Of a stretch of DNA of 64,000 bases, positions 25,037 through 62,591 are shown in pieces. The DNA is taken from positions 138,860 to 202,859 of the forward strand of contig NMRA01000604.1 of the NCBI GenBank assembly GCA_002633005.1, in the 5' to 3' direction. Made by a program: the position numbers and the translations under genes. Below the pieces are notes generated by a model. That model had not been told where the DNA came from. It did no database searches and was given only the letters and a program-made list of their open reading frames with translations. Source of the DNA: Phoronis australis. Its lineage: Eukaryota; Phoronida; Phoronidae. Each line of letters starts with the position of its first letter. Within the stretch, counting starts at the first letter, position 1.

Positions 25037-25640
25037 GACCCAAGACTGTTATGTTGTTTTTGTTAGTTGACACTGAAGTCCTTCCTTTAGTCCAAAACAC
25101 TCCATTTAAACACATTGTGACCAATATTGCTGCACTAAGCCACAGATGATTCAGGAATGTGCACTTCTAACTCCATCTATTGGTTGCACAGAGAATCATG
25201 GTATCCTCTTGCATGCTCTTGTTCGTACTTTCTGTGCATATTTGTGTAGTGACCTTCTAAGACCAATTTATCGAGTTCACACGGAACGTTTCCAGATCTG
25301 TTTTGGAAGCAATAAATGGCCTAATTAAAATTTGATGTGAAATCGAAAATTGTAGAAAATGGCTGTTTTGGGGATTTTATGTGTGTGATACAATTTGTAT
25401 GTAATGAAGATTTTTAGTACTGAATTTAAACAATTTATTTTGCTATGTTGTGTTACTATTCGTTTCTGAGAGATGTGATACCAATGTACTTAACTGTTAC
25501 ATTGTGTAGTTTTGTAATTATGATTCATGTCTTATCGTGTAGATCATATTTTTGTATTGGATCATTGGAAGTTAAAGTGATTGAAATCAATTGTCTTTTA
25601 AAATTATGAAAATTTTGAGGCATCCAGTTGAGGTAACAAA

Positions 25641-25922
25641 ATACAGAAATATTGAGTCAAATACTGGAATTTGCTTACGTGAGTTAACCCCATTGCGTCC
25701 GTCTCTCATGGACTTTAGCTTGGTTTGTGGTGTTATTATCATTTTTGCCAATAGGTGGCGTTTTAATTGGATGACATGGGGATGCCGGGTCATCTGGTTA
25801 AAATTGCCACCTATTGGCCAGAACGATAACACCACTAGCCAAGTTGAAGTCCGCGACAGGCGGATGCAACGTCGCTTACTCAAGCAAGCAAATTCAGGTA
25901 TTTGACTAATTTTTTCTGTACA
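25641..25922. repeat. Long foldback (inverted repeat), arms ~130-140 bp
   Basis: The left arm includes 'gtcaaatactggaatttgct', 'attgcgtccgt', 'gtggtgttat' and 'gccaataggtggc'; the right arm holds their reverse complements in reverse order, with a centre of only a few bases near 25780-25787. Similarity is imperfect. Because of the symmetry, both strands show an open frame here; neither looks like a gene. It is probably a foldback MITE; no target duplication was found. Confidence 0.85.
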
Positions 25923-26018
25923 GTTCAAGCCAAAGGTATTATACCTTTGGCTTGTGACAAAATTCTCCGTCATGACGACTGAGTGTAAGCTGAATTCATC
26001 ATCAGGAAAGTCTTTCCT

Positions 26019-26220
26019 ATTGACCAATAATGAAGGGGATTATGACGGAAAGGGTATGTTGTCTGAATACTTAGTCATGTAGGCCTACTGTATTGACCAA
26101 GGGGATTATGACGGAAGACGGTACGTTGTCTGAATACTTTGTCTTGTTGGCCTGCGGTATTGACCAAGGAGATTATGGAGGAAGAGGATATGTTGTCTGA
26201 ATGCTTTTTCTTGTACTGTA
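26019..26220. repeat. Tandem repeat, ~67-bp unit, 3 copies
   Basis: Units start at 26019, 26092 and 26159 with 'attgacca', each followed by 'ggattatg', 'gtctgaat' and 'cttgt'. The first unit is 73 bp because of a 6-bp insertion. Confidence 0.85.
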
Positions 26221-27574
26221 TTTCTGAATGTTTAATGTTCTGTAAAGAATTTGAAGTACGGATGAATAGTTTCATCGCAAAACTAGATATCTACCAAATT
26301 TGAATGTGATGGGTCACGGGTGTGTAATGCATTTTAACAAGAAATACTTAGTTTTGGAAGATACGTGACTGTGCGATATATTGGGTTTTACTGAAAAATG
26401 ATTAAAAGTACCAAGTGGCCCTCCTGATGGACTATAGAGTGGTATGTGGTTCTAAAATTTCAAATTTGGTAGAGATCTTGTTTTACAAAGGATCTCCTTT
26501 TGCTATTTACCACGTAGCTGAAAGAAAAAAAATATTAGTAAAGTGAGCTTTGGAGTTTCTCTGATTTTTAACTCGTTAAGAGGTTATAAGTCCTGTTGTG
26601 ATGGAAATCCCCTGTTTGGAATAGTCTGTAAAATAACACTAAAATTCAATCAGAAATTGAATTTTCTGGATTCTGAAGGTTGGGACATGGGTGATTTTGG
26701 CATTCATCAAATTTGTAAATATCACACACTGCATTTGGTATCCCATACAACGTGAGAAATAGTGTTGGTTGTTCAACATTAATTATTAAATGCAATAAAA
26801 CATTAAGAATGCACATGCACAAATATAAGGGAGGTCTGTCTCTGCACACAGGTGGAGCTCGAGGAAAATTTTACCTTTAAAAAAATCATTTCGGATTTGG
26901 GCATGTGGGTTCAAATTTGTGTATATGGTTGTGGGCCTAGAGTTCTTCAGGTTTCACATTATAATTCGGTTGACCATCTGCCCACTTCTCCTGTTTTTGC
27001 TTGTGGAAAACTGCGGATGCATAAGTACAGGCAAATACTGTGGTGAATTTGGGGGAAAGGGGGCGATGCCCCCCTAAAATTCTCCCAGATTCCATTTGGC
27101 AGTTCAGGGGTGCGAACGTATGACGGGCAAAATCCTGGCTAATGCTCTGCCCTGCCCCCCCCCTCCCCNAAGAAAAAACAAGATATGTAACCACAATTTA
27201 TTTTCTTTTCAAACAATTATTTGGCAATTATACGGAAACGTATATGTGAAGATGATAGATTCTAAAACGTTAACAATAAACCTACAACACAGGCTGCTTG
27301 ACAAAAGCACTGTCAGTTTAACACATAACAACAGTGGAAATTGCTTATAAAGTTGTAAAACAATCTGGAATCTAAAGTATACACGTATAACAATTACTTG
27401 TCTTTAACATGAACAGAACAGATGAGAAAAGCTATAACCTGCATGACAATTTGTTGACTAGAGACGCCTGGGTTTCATCCAAGAGAGTGTGAATTTATAG
27501 GAAATAGATCGGTAATCTGTACCCAGACATTATTGTGTGATTTTATGAAAGATAATACCTGATGCATCTATTGA

Positions 27575-27655
27575 ACGTGTGGGGGTCCTGCACTTTGAGA
27601 ACTAATTTTCTCTAAATAACGTGCGTCAAACTGGTTCACAAAATCCGGAACGTTG
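27575..27655. repeat. Palindromic element, copy B
   Basis: The left arm 'ggtcctgcactttgagaact' pairs imperfectly with 'ctggttcacaaaatccggaa'. The motif order is the same as in copies A (22440) and C (32067). Confidence 0.6.
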
Positions 27656-30475
27656 TACGTGACTATTGCCGAATGTGCTCCCAAACTGTTTCATTAATTT
27701 GATCGAATCTTACTCTTGGTCACATACACAGACAAGGTCAAGGTTGAAAACTTCAAATTCAGAAAAGCTAAGGAAATAGCCGCAGAAATCGGTGAAATCC
27801 ACTTGACCCCTAAAGTACTCTTGTATCGCCTCTACATTGATATTCACAAATTCATTAGCAGTTCTTCAAGATGGCCGTACATGTGACCTCAACAGCAGTA
27901 AGAATATGACTACAGGAGGATTTTGGCACTATGCCATCAAGAAATGATTCGATTTCTCCACTTATCTAGGGTTCGGATAGCTTACAACATCATGGTGAGC
28001 AAAGGATACCAGTTCACACCGATTGAAACGGAAATGGTTCAAAGCAAAAAGAATAATTCTTAAATTATCTTAATTGGTTAATTTTAATTAACACGTCTAA
28101 CATCAACTCCAAAACCCTCTCCAACACGCAGTATTATCATTCCATGTTGCTATACCTTGACCGAGGCAAAGCATGGCAATGCAGCGAACTCCGTCAATAT
28201 TTAAATTAAGTTGGGATATTGCAACAAGCAAGCACTGCCATCTGTTTTGCATGCTTGACACTGGACTAGTGCACTGCTGGCGCCAGGCGACACAGAGAGA
28301 CGCCATCAAAATTTGAAGCTCGCTACTTAGTCTACAATCTTCGTTTACATGAGATGCAAGTTCCAACTGCTGCTGAGTCTTCCTGTCGGCAAAGATTGAT
28401 CAACAGAGGGCGCACTGTGTAGACCATATGAAACAATGCTGGTCCTAAGTGCTCCTTGGTCTTGGTTAAAGAACTATTCGATTTGGTCTAAGGCCCTCTC
28501 AACATGATTGCATTTTCATTTTGGAAAAGCAAATTTTCAAAAAGTTTTCCATCCACATATATTGTTTTCCCATCCACACAGATACGTTAATACAACCATG
28601 ACGTCACCTTTTTAAGAAAGTAGCCTTCTCGACTGTCCAGGTAAGGACAATAAAAACCGTGTTTTTAAAACACTCCACTTAAGAGAGCATTTTCAAAAAG
28701 TTACGTTTTAGTCATCGTTTTGCGTGGATGGAAGGAGTATTTGTAAAGAACAATTTGAGTTTACATTTGAAAACACCACGTAGGTTAAGCCTCATGACTT
28801 AAACAAATGATGGATTGCAGCAGTTGGTGTTGACCCTTGGTCTTATTTTTCCCAAATAAAGTTTTCTATGTCCATGAATTTATCATCATCGTGTGTATGA
28901 AATTAACACAGATTATCAGGAGCTCGTCACTTCCAAAAGTTTTTCACCTAAAAGGGGACACATGGATGCCGTATGAATTCTGAAATAAGTAACCAAGTCT
29001 AGAATTTTTGCAGACAAATTTACCTTGAAGTGCAAACAGAAAATGGATTTGCTATGAAATTTACCTATTTAGCTACTATGTTTACTCAGGACATTGCAAC
29101 AGGGGCTCGGTCACAAACTGTCATGACGACCCAATGCAGCATGATGCCAGAATGGGTCATAGCAGGGGTCAGAGGCCCATTAAATTCGCCTGAAGAATGG
29201 GTGTATCTCTGGATCACAGTATAAATTCTTCATATCCTGCATGAAAAGACCAAAATTCTGACATATTTAATTAACACGTTCTCACTACTTGTAGCTAAAA
29301 GATGAAAATCAGTTTGAGGATGGAACTTATCTTGCATCATGGAGTAGAAATGTTTCAAACTTTGATTGCATGTTAAGGTGAAGTAGTTGCAAAAAAAGGT
29401 TGAATAATTTAGTCGAAATTCGTCTGGCCTTGTCGAAGCTAGGTCGAAAATACAGAAAGAAACCAAACAGAAAATAAAACCGAATCAGCTAAAAGTTAAG
29501 CGGAAATTTTTTTCTAAATTTTGCCACTTTTCAAAGAAAAGAAATTTCGTCAACTTCTTGAAAACTACAGGCATACATTTTTGATAGTGAGTACAATGGA
29601 AATATCCTTTTAACACAACATGGCTTCACTAATGTTTGGTTTACAAATTGCAGTTTTGAAGTGTAAGTACAAAGGAAACATCATCTTAATGCTGCTTGAC
29701 TTTCTCAACATTCTCAGCACACTAATTGCCGTTTCAACATATTGCCGAGGCCCAAGGTCTAATCTCCTAACTCAACTCAAACTCGAAACAAGAGATCAGA
29801 CCCTGGCCCAGAAGGAAACTGTCAACAACTAACATCTTATTTCTAAACCCAAGAACAAAATAGTATTTAGTAAAACAAATATGGCTGATAACTGCACAAT
29901 GTGTATCAGACAATCATCAACGCCTCGCGTAATGGCATTGGCTATATAAAGAAATCTGTCCAATGTTTCAGACTTTCTGAGATCATTCTGAATTAAATAC
30001 TTAACTTTACACATTCACACACTTTCTCAATAAATTTTCAACTCCTCAAAATGCTACACATCACTCATTCACTTCCTGATGTTCACAACCTGAATCTGTT
30101 TAATAACTAACTAATGCACATATTTAATGCAACTACCACATGGGCAAACTGAGCATAACGTGCTACTGCTCAGAACAACACTGCATCCACAATGACTTTT
30201 TGAGTTAAGCGCACTGCTGCTCATCAGAGCCAATACTGAATTCTTGGTTCAGTTCAAACGAATGAACAAGATTTTGGGCTCTGACCAAGAAGCAAAATTG
30301 GATTGAAGTGAACAAACAAGCCAATACAAAAGCAGAAGGAACTTGTTGAACCAGTTCAAAAAAGGTCAAGTAGTTGTTGGTCCAACTCAAAAGACTACTG
30401 CATTGTGAGAAATTGCACTGCAGTAAAAATGCTTGGTGCAGGTCATATCTTTCCCTTCCCAATACATGCACGCAC

Positions 30476-30715
30476 CCAGTCTAAAAATGGGGGGCTCGAA
30501 TTTTGAGAATGTGGACCTTTTACAGAGATTCACCGGGTACGTACAGAGCTATGAATTGTGCATCCGACGAATTCTGATAGTTCCTGCCTTTTTAGTGGGC
30601 TTTTATCTTGTTTTCTACTTTTTTGGTATTTTTTCTCGGAGGTGGACCTTTTTGACCACTTTGCCAAATTGGGGGGGGGGGGGGNNNNNNGGGGGGGGCT
30701 CGTTCGAGTCCCCTG
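30476..30715. repeat. G-rich dispersed element with assembly Ns
   Basis: It starts 'ggggggctcgaattttgaga', contains 'ctcggaggtggaccttttt' and ends in a G-run interrupted by six Ns (30685-30690) followed by 'ggggctcg'. An inverted, shorter relative lies at 62004-62108. The open frame across it is not a gene. Confidence 0.7.
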
Positions 30716-31145
30716 AGCTCCCCCCTTGGTGCGCGCAAGCAATACCATGTAGCTTTAACACAGGGACACAAAAAAGCGTCGTGTTATTCTGATCTCAGAT
30801 TCAATAAACGCTCATACATGCGCACTCAGATCATGCCACAGTGACACAGCAAAAATGTATATAGAAACTGATGTATATTATCTACAGTCCAGCTGCATTT
30901 CAGACGCTGTTAAAGAGAAGAAGACAATATACCATGTCAACATCATGCAATCATCCTGAATTCAGCAGCACAACTTATATATACAGTTTGTTTCTCAAAC
31001 TTTTAATCTTCAAACACTCAATGCCTCATGTGGTAACAGAGCAAAATTCTTGTTAAAAATATGCTTTGCAACAAACACGAGAAATATCACTATATAATAT
31101 AAACCGACAGCAAATACAACCAAAAGCAGACGACAAGTTCAAAGG

Positions 31146-57032
<25,887 letters not shown>

Positions 57033-60000
57033 CACTTTCACCTTACATATCTAAAAATGAGAAATTAAAAAGTAAAGTCTTGGATAGCCAGTAAAAACTT
57101 CAAAACACATGTGAGGAGGGTCAGTTAAATACAACTGCCTAGAACATTATAGTGGAGTTCATTTTGAGAGGTTGGCTGCATGTATATATACTTGGGCCAA
57201 GTTGCCAAATAAATCTATCTCCGTGCATAGACGTGTGTAATGTCAGGGCAGCAAAAGCTTTCTCTGAAAGGTTTTATTAAGTCATCTACTGGCCTTCCAG
57301 TAAATGGGCAAAAGCCGCCTTGTATTTCCACATCACCACTACCAACCTGTAGGTGCAGGATTCGAGTCCAAAGTGTTAGCAAATTTATTTGACTGACAGA
57401 AGTAATATATGTGCTAGTAGCGCAACAGTATCACGCCAAAAGTGCAGTTATGACATCCACGTAATAAACACCTCGCAGTGAACAACACCGTCTCGAGAAA
57501 CTTGAACATGATTCATGAACACGGTAAGGATCGGTGAACAACATAGCCTACCGTATACGATTCTGTGAACCGGACGTTCTGACAACTTACGTCACAGCAT
57601 TTTTCAAATGCGAACAGTCAAATAATGATCTCCTGTAGCTCAACTGAAGCACCGGTCCAAAGAAAGTTGGTAAACAACGTATAGTAATTCTCAGAATTCG
57701 TTTGATGTGGACCTCACGTAGTGCCACGCTATAGTAAAATGTGAATACCCGGAATCATAATCTATTTTTAGATGTTTATCATGGCGATGAATTCTACTGG
57801 CCAATCAGTCGGTAGGATTTTCTAATGCCCACCCACTGTAAAATTTTCACGTATGCAGTACTGCAAAATGAAAGCTTTGAATTTATTTTGAGTCACAGGT
57901 ACAATACCGACGGCTTCAAATCAACGAATAGTATTACTGCAACAAGTTTCCACATAGAATTTGGAAGCTCGCGCTTACTATTCACGTAGTTTACTCGATT
58001 ATCGCTGATCATAGACGGAGATTGGAGTACGTACAACTGGGCACGTAAAATAGTCAAAGGAAGTTCACTTGCATCAGAAAACAGAACAAAGTAAGCGCAA
58101 AAATGAATACAATGAACCAATTCAATTAGTTGTGCATGTAAACGTTTCACCTGTGTGGACTAAGAGAAAATTTGCAAGTTTGCTAAGGAAAGTAGGTCAG
58201 CAAAAGTATCTGCGTAAAGATTTCGTGACCGGGAATCGTCGCCATTTACGATGATGATGTCCGAGTAAAATCAAATTATTGCACTATTCACGCAAAACTA
58301 TGGCATAGATATTTACTACTTGTGTACTAGGAGCATCAAAGATTGGTGCCGTCTATAAATTTTTAAATATGTAAGGTCCTAAAAGATATCTAAGAGGAAA
58401 AAATTAAGATGCTTACCTCACAAGAAAATAGCCTAGTCACTATAAATGGTGAATGAGAGAACGCATCACTAAACCGGGAACACAATTGGTCAACTGCGGA
58501 TCACGTGCTCTTCATAGACTGAAATCGACCATTTGATTCGTCTAGGCACATTGACGTCAACTTCATGTTTATTCCATAACTTGGTTTTACGTTTGGCACG
58601 ATGAGGCGTGCTCTGACGCATATTTGTAATAGCCGTATGCAATATACTGGAATACTTTTTCGTCAAAATTAATGAAAATTGTCTCCACAGCTTTTATTTG
58701 ACATTATAATAATGCATGGAATGAATCGCACTCTCAAGTTTGTGCTGGTTTTGTTGCAAGCTTCAGTCGGTAAACAAAGGCAAGCCGGGGCACGGGAATT
58801 GCTTATGCATGTCAATCATATCTGCGTCTGACCAATCAAAAACGAGAGTGTCACTACCTGATACCATAAATGGAGTTATCATCAGATGTCCATCACACTC
58901 GTAGCGTAGCAACCTCCTAGGGCATGATAGGTCACTTATAACTCGACAACTTGCCGGAGCCAAAGGTTGAGAGGTCAAGAGGCGGGGTCTCAACCAATGA
59001 ACAACGATCAGCCATCGCCCCCGTTGCGGCTCACTCACGTCAACACGCATTCTTGGATGTCAACCACAGCGCTTTTGCCCTTGACAACCAGTGTCTGTTT
59101 ACTGCCATCTTTTATATGCATGCATGGATTTCTGATAGCTGTTGCTGTTTTTGAAATCCTTCCTGTCCGTGTCACACAAAAACATACTCGCATTGCTACA
59201 GCCCGCTGCCCCGCTTTCGCGGGACACTGACCCGCTGCTCAGAGCAAAGATTATCAGTGGAAAATAACCGACATGGTTCGAGACTTCTCGATCCATTACA
59301 CTCGATGAATTTTATCCTCTCATTTAAGCACGTAGAACTCACATTTCCCGCTGCAATAATGGGCGTGATGCAGGTCAGCCAGAATTTCATCTACCGCGGC
59401 TTATAGCATATAGTTTCGTTATAATGAATTTGGCAGGTTTCAGCTGATCCCTGGCGTCTAGTGTACACAGCACTGATCGCTTGCCCCACGGACCAGGACC
59501 CGGCCCACTCGCCTTCAAGATATATCAACATTCTGGTCTTGAACAAAAGTGAAATTAAATGCGGATAACCATTTTAATTGTCGCATTCGTGGACGTTTGA
59601 ACGACAGTTTTGACAAAAAGGCCTACTCAACGATAATTAAATCAGAACTTGAGAACTTGATTTGGATGTCTGGCCTTTTACAAATGGTCTGGAGTGGGTT
59701 CCTTGTCATCAAATGCATTGTTCAACAATAGGAACATGACGTGTGATAATACGACGTCATTGTTGATATCCAGCGTATAAATCTAGTGCAACCGGGGCTA
59801 CGTACATATGAGATGATTACAGCATTGTTGCCTAGATTTTTTCACTTTCTGTTTTTTCTGATAAAATATCGAATGTGGTTTCAGAAATCATGCCATGATA
59901 GAATCAGTCAAGTTACTTTGCCAGTAGAACAAAGTAATGACTATCGTTGAACAGAGGGCTTTTGTAAGCGTGTCGGACCCCAGTCACTCACTAGAGATAC

Positions 60001-60563
60001 TGAATTTAACGAAAATCCCAATCTTTGGTCAAATCTTTTTGACAGACGCATTCGTCGTCTGTGTGTAACTTTTCTACCAATGGAAACAAATTAAGAAACC
60101 GGACATATGTTGATATTCAGCCTCTTGAATGGAGTGGGCAATGAAAATTGAACAGTTTTATTTCCATGATCATGGTGGACATTCAATGATTCATTCTGTT
60201 GCTGTGTGATAAATGCGATAAGACATTTTATCTTTCATGATCACGCGCCTGAACATGACGGCCAAGAAAAAATTCACAAATCTCAACGACATTTTCATTA
60301 GTGAGGTTGCTCTGATATGAGCTGCGCCAAGGATAAAAATATAGTACAGTTGACTTACTCAATGCCATGACGCATGTACTTCCATGATGAGATTAATGTA
60401 ACCCGCACATGTGTAATTTTGTACTTTTGCTGGACTAAAATCGCATGGCCTTTTTCTTACAATGCTGTTTCGTGAATATTCAATTCGTATTTGCTTAAGA
60501 GTGTTAACAGGAACTAGATTAATAAAGAGGCTCGAGGCACAATAACCTGCCTCCCGTTCATTA

Positions 60564-60673
60564 ACGCTAGGACCTCGCTAAAAAGCAAGACTTCGCGAGA
60601 TTACGTGAGATATTACCGAGCATTTTAAATAAGAACACGTGACTTTTACTACGTTTTAGCTAGGTCCTAGCGT
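60564..60673. repeat. Short inverted repeat element (110 bp)
   Basis: Left arm ACGCTAGGACCTCGCTAAAA (60564-60583) and right arm TTTTAGCTAGGTCCTAGCGT (60654-60673) are complementary at 19 of 20 positions. 'taggtcctagcg' is then repeated directly. It resembles a tiny MITE or a protein-binding palindrome. Confidence 0.7.
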
Positions 60674-62003
60674 AGGTCCTAGCGTCTACTGAACGCACGA
60701 ACGCACGCCTGGTTCCCGGGTCTGTGCAGGAGACTAGCGACACAAGAGACTATAGCGCTTCTGATACGGTAATGGTAGTAAAATTGTCTGTTGCTCATGT
60801 TCTCGTTTTTCGTTTTTAAGCGGAACACTACTTGGAAAATCCTAGCGAGGAAAAATGGCAGCACAACCGAACAATTCCAAAAAATGTACTTAAAATGTAG
60901 GGTAATTATACCATAAAGGAATTATGAACCCAAATGAAACCAGACCACTTTTCAATTTCGAACACTCATTAGAAAGAACATTTTGAGCAACTTTTCACGT
61001 TCTTTCTTTACACAACTAAATCGACGATTATTAGGGTTGCCACACCTAGTACCCGAGTGGGTAAATGAGAGAATTAAATTTCCGGGTGGCCGGCGGTATT
61101 GCGTTTTTCTGGAGTATGAATGTGCGACGGTGACCCCAAAGCAGGACACGAACAACTCTAACCAAGTTTTTATGCACACGACACTGACGCCAATCTCTGA
61201 CTCAAGCTCCAGCGCCAGGTACATAGCTCTATGGTTAAAGAATGGCCTAAAGGGACATATTTCAACATTGAATAAATATCCCGGGTCATTTTTACATGAG
61301 TCTAAATTTAACTGTGACACTTAGAAATTTTTACTCAGGCTAAAAGTAAAAGAAGAGCAGACATGGTTTAGGTAGGTATGGTGGCAAGTATTAAGGGTAC
61401 TTTTGAGGGCGACAAAAATAGTTTGCGACGAGAGTTGGTTAGGTTGGGCAGGGGGTGAACGTGATCATCGAAAACTGGGGGTGACCGCCGGAAAATTTGA
61501 GGTCTGCAAGATACTAGGTGGCGTAACGCAGACGCACGTGATCCCGTGCATGGGGAAGTCGCTCGAACAATTGCGTGATTTGCGTTTTCGCTAGTTTCTA
61601 GCGCCAAGAACGCAGCGCAGTCCTGGAGTAGTCTGCACCTCTCCCAATTGGTGCGCCGTGACTGGACAAACCTAACCCATGACATCAGGAACTATACCAC
61701 GCATTTGATCCGGTACTGTCTCTATCTTTCACTCGTCATCCTGAACGCCACAGCCTCCCCCCTCTCCTAATGGACTCCTCGGCGACCACACGGTTGCTAA
61801 TCAACAGATTTGCTCTAACACGCCCCCACACCACCCCATGCGTACGTCTCCGAGTCCAGAACTTGCTTGAAAAACCGCCTCCTCATTCTCTTAGATCGAG
61901 GTAATTAACTAGGATCGCATAAACTATTTTCACGTGAACACTGAAGCTATCATTTAAAAGACTTTGTGGCTGGCAATTTAACTCATCCGTTCTAAAACGC
62001 TAG

Positions 62004-62108
62004 AAGGAGCCCGCCCCCATTTGGAAAAGAGGGCAAAAAGGTCCACCTCAGAGAAACAAAAACTCCAAAAAAATTCTCAAAAATTCGAGCCCCCCATGTT
62101 TTTAGGAG
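62004..62108. repeat. G-rich dispersed element, inverted copy
   Basis: Reverse complement reads 'catggggggctcgaattttt', then 'tctgaggtggacctttttg', then 'ccaaatgggggcgggctcc'. This has the same order as the element at 30476-30715 but with a shorter centre. Confidence 0.7.
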
Positions 62109-62370
62109 GTTGCGCTCATGTATTTTCTAGCACTCAGACTTCGTGAAAAACTATTGGCAGTGTCGTTTCTCAACGTTGAAAAATGATCTCGGGAATTTTT
62201 TTTTCGCAACTGGCCTCTAGTCAAACAACTTTCGGCTACCTGTTTGCATATCATTGTAGATCAATACATAAAGATAATTACATTGCTGCATGATTTTAGC
62301 AGCTTTGAATAACTTGTAAATTTTAGGCCATTTTCCTATCACTAAAGAGCCTAGTTACACATACCTTGAA

Positions 62371-62591
62371 TTTGTTCCTTGGTACATACGGTTGTAGAAA
62401 AAACGAATTTCTGCAAATGTACGCTCATAGGCATTATTGGAAGTTAAATCGGGATCATGTAGCATCCAACAACTATGATAGTGGGAGGGTGTGCAGCGCC
62501 TACACCGCTTTTCAAGACTCCTGTAGGGATTTCTGTGAACAATGTCAGCTGGTGTCATATTTGAATAATTATAAGGTCGATGATTATCCAT
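62371..62591 (-). CDS. Unassigned open frame with a consensus splice donor
   Basis: ATG 62591 opens about 74 codons (MDNHRPYNYSNMTPADIVHR..) ending TCA AG|gtatgt, a near-perfect donor, phase 2. The composition (many Arg, Tyr, Cys, His) does not match a family I know. It cannot splice directly to the cic exon at 57050 because that phase creates a stop. A first exon of an unknown minus-strand gene, or chance, are both possible. Confidence 0.25.

Larger units (their letters stand above)
23905..31145. other. DRAM2 3' UTR plus intergenic DNA up to the cic 3' end
   Basis: It spans 7.2 kb with no convincing exon. It holds the dram2 3' UTR (to about 25.05 kb), a 280-bp foldback (25641-25922), a 67-bp tandem repeat (26019-26220), one N at 27169 after a C-run, a palindromic element (27578), a G-rich repeat with six Ns (30476-30715) and the presumed cic 3' UTR. 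Open frames of 60-146 codons here match the palindrome or show no family features. Confidence 0.6.

Noticed and set aside
25587-26027. 146-codon minus-strand and 104-codon plus-strand frames
   Set aside because: Both are produced by the 25641-25922 foldback read on each strand.
58763-59050. 95-codon minus-strand open frame upstream of cic
   Set aside because: No family resemblance; it lies in GC-richer DNA where stops are fewer, and a plus-strand frame overlaps it.
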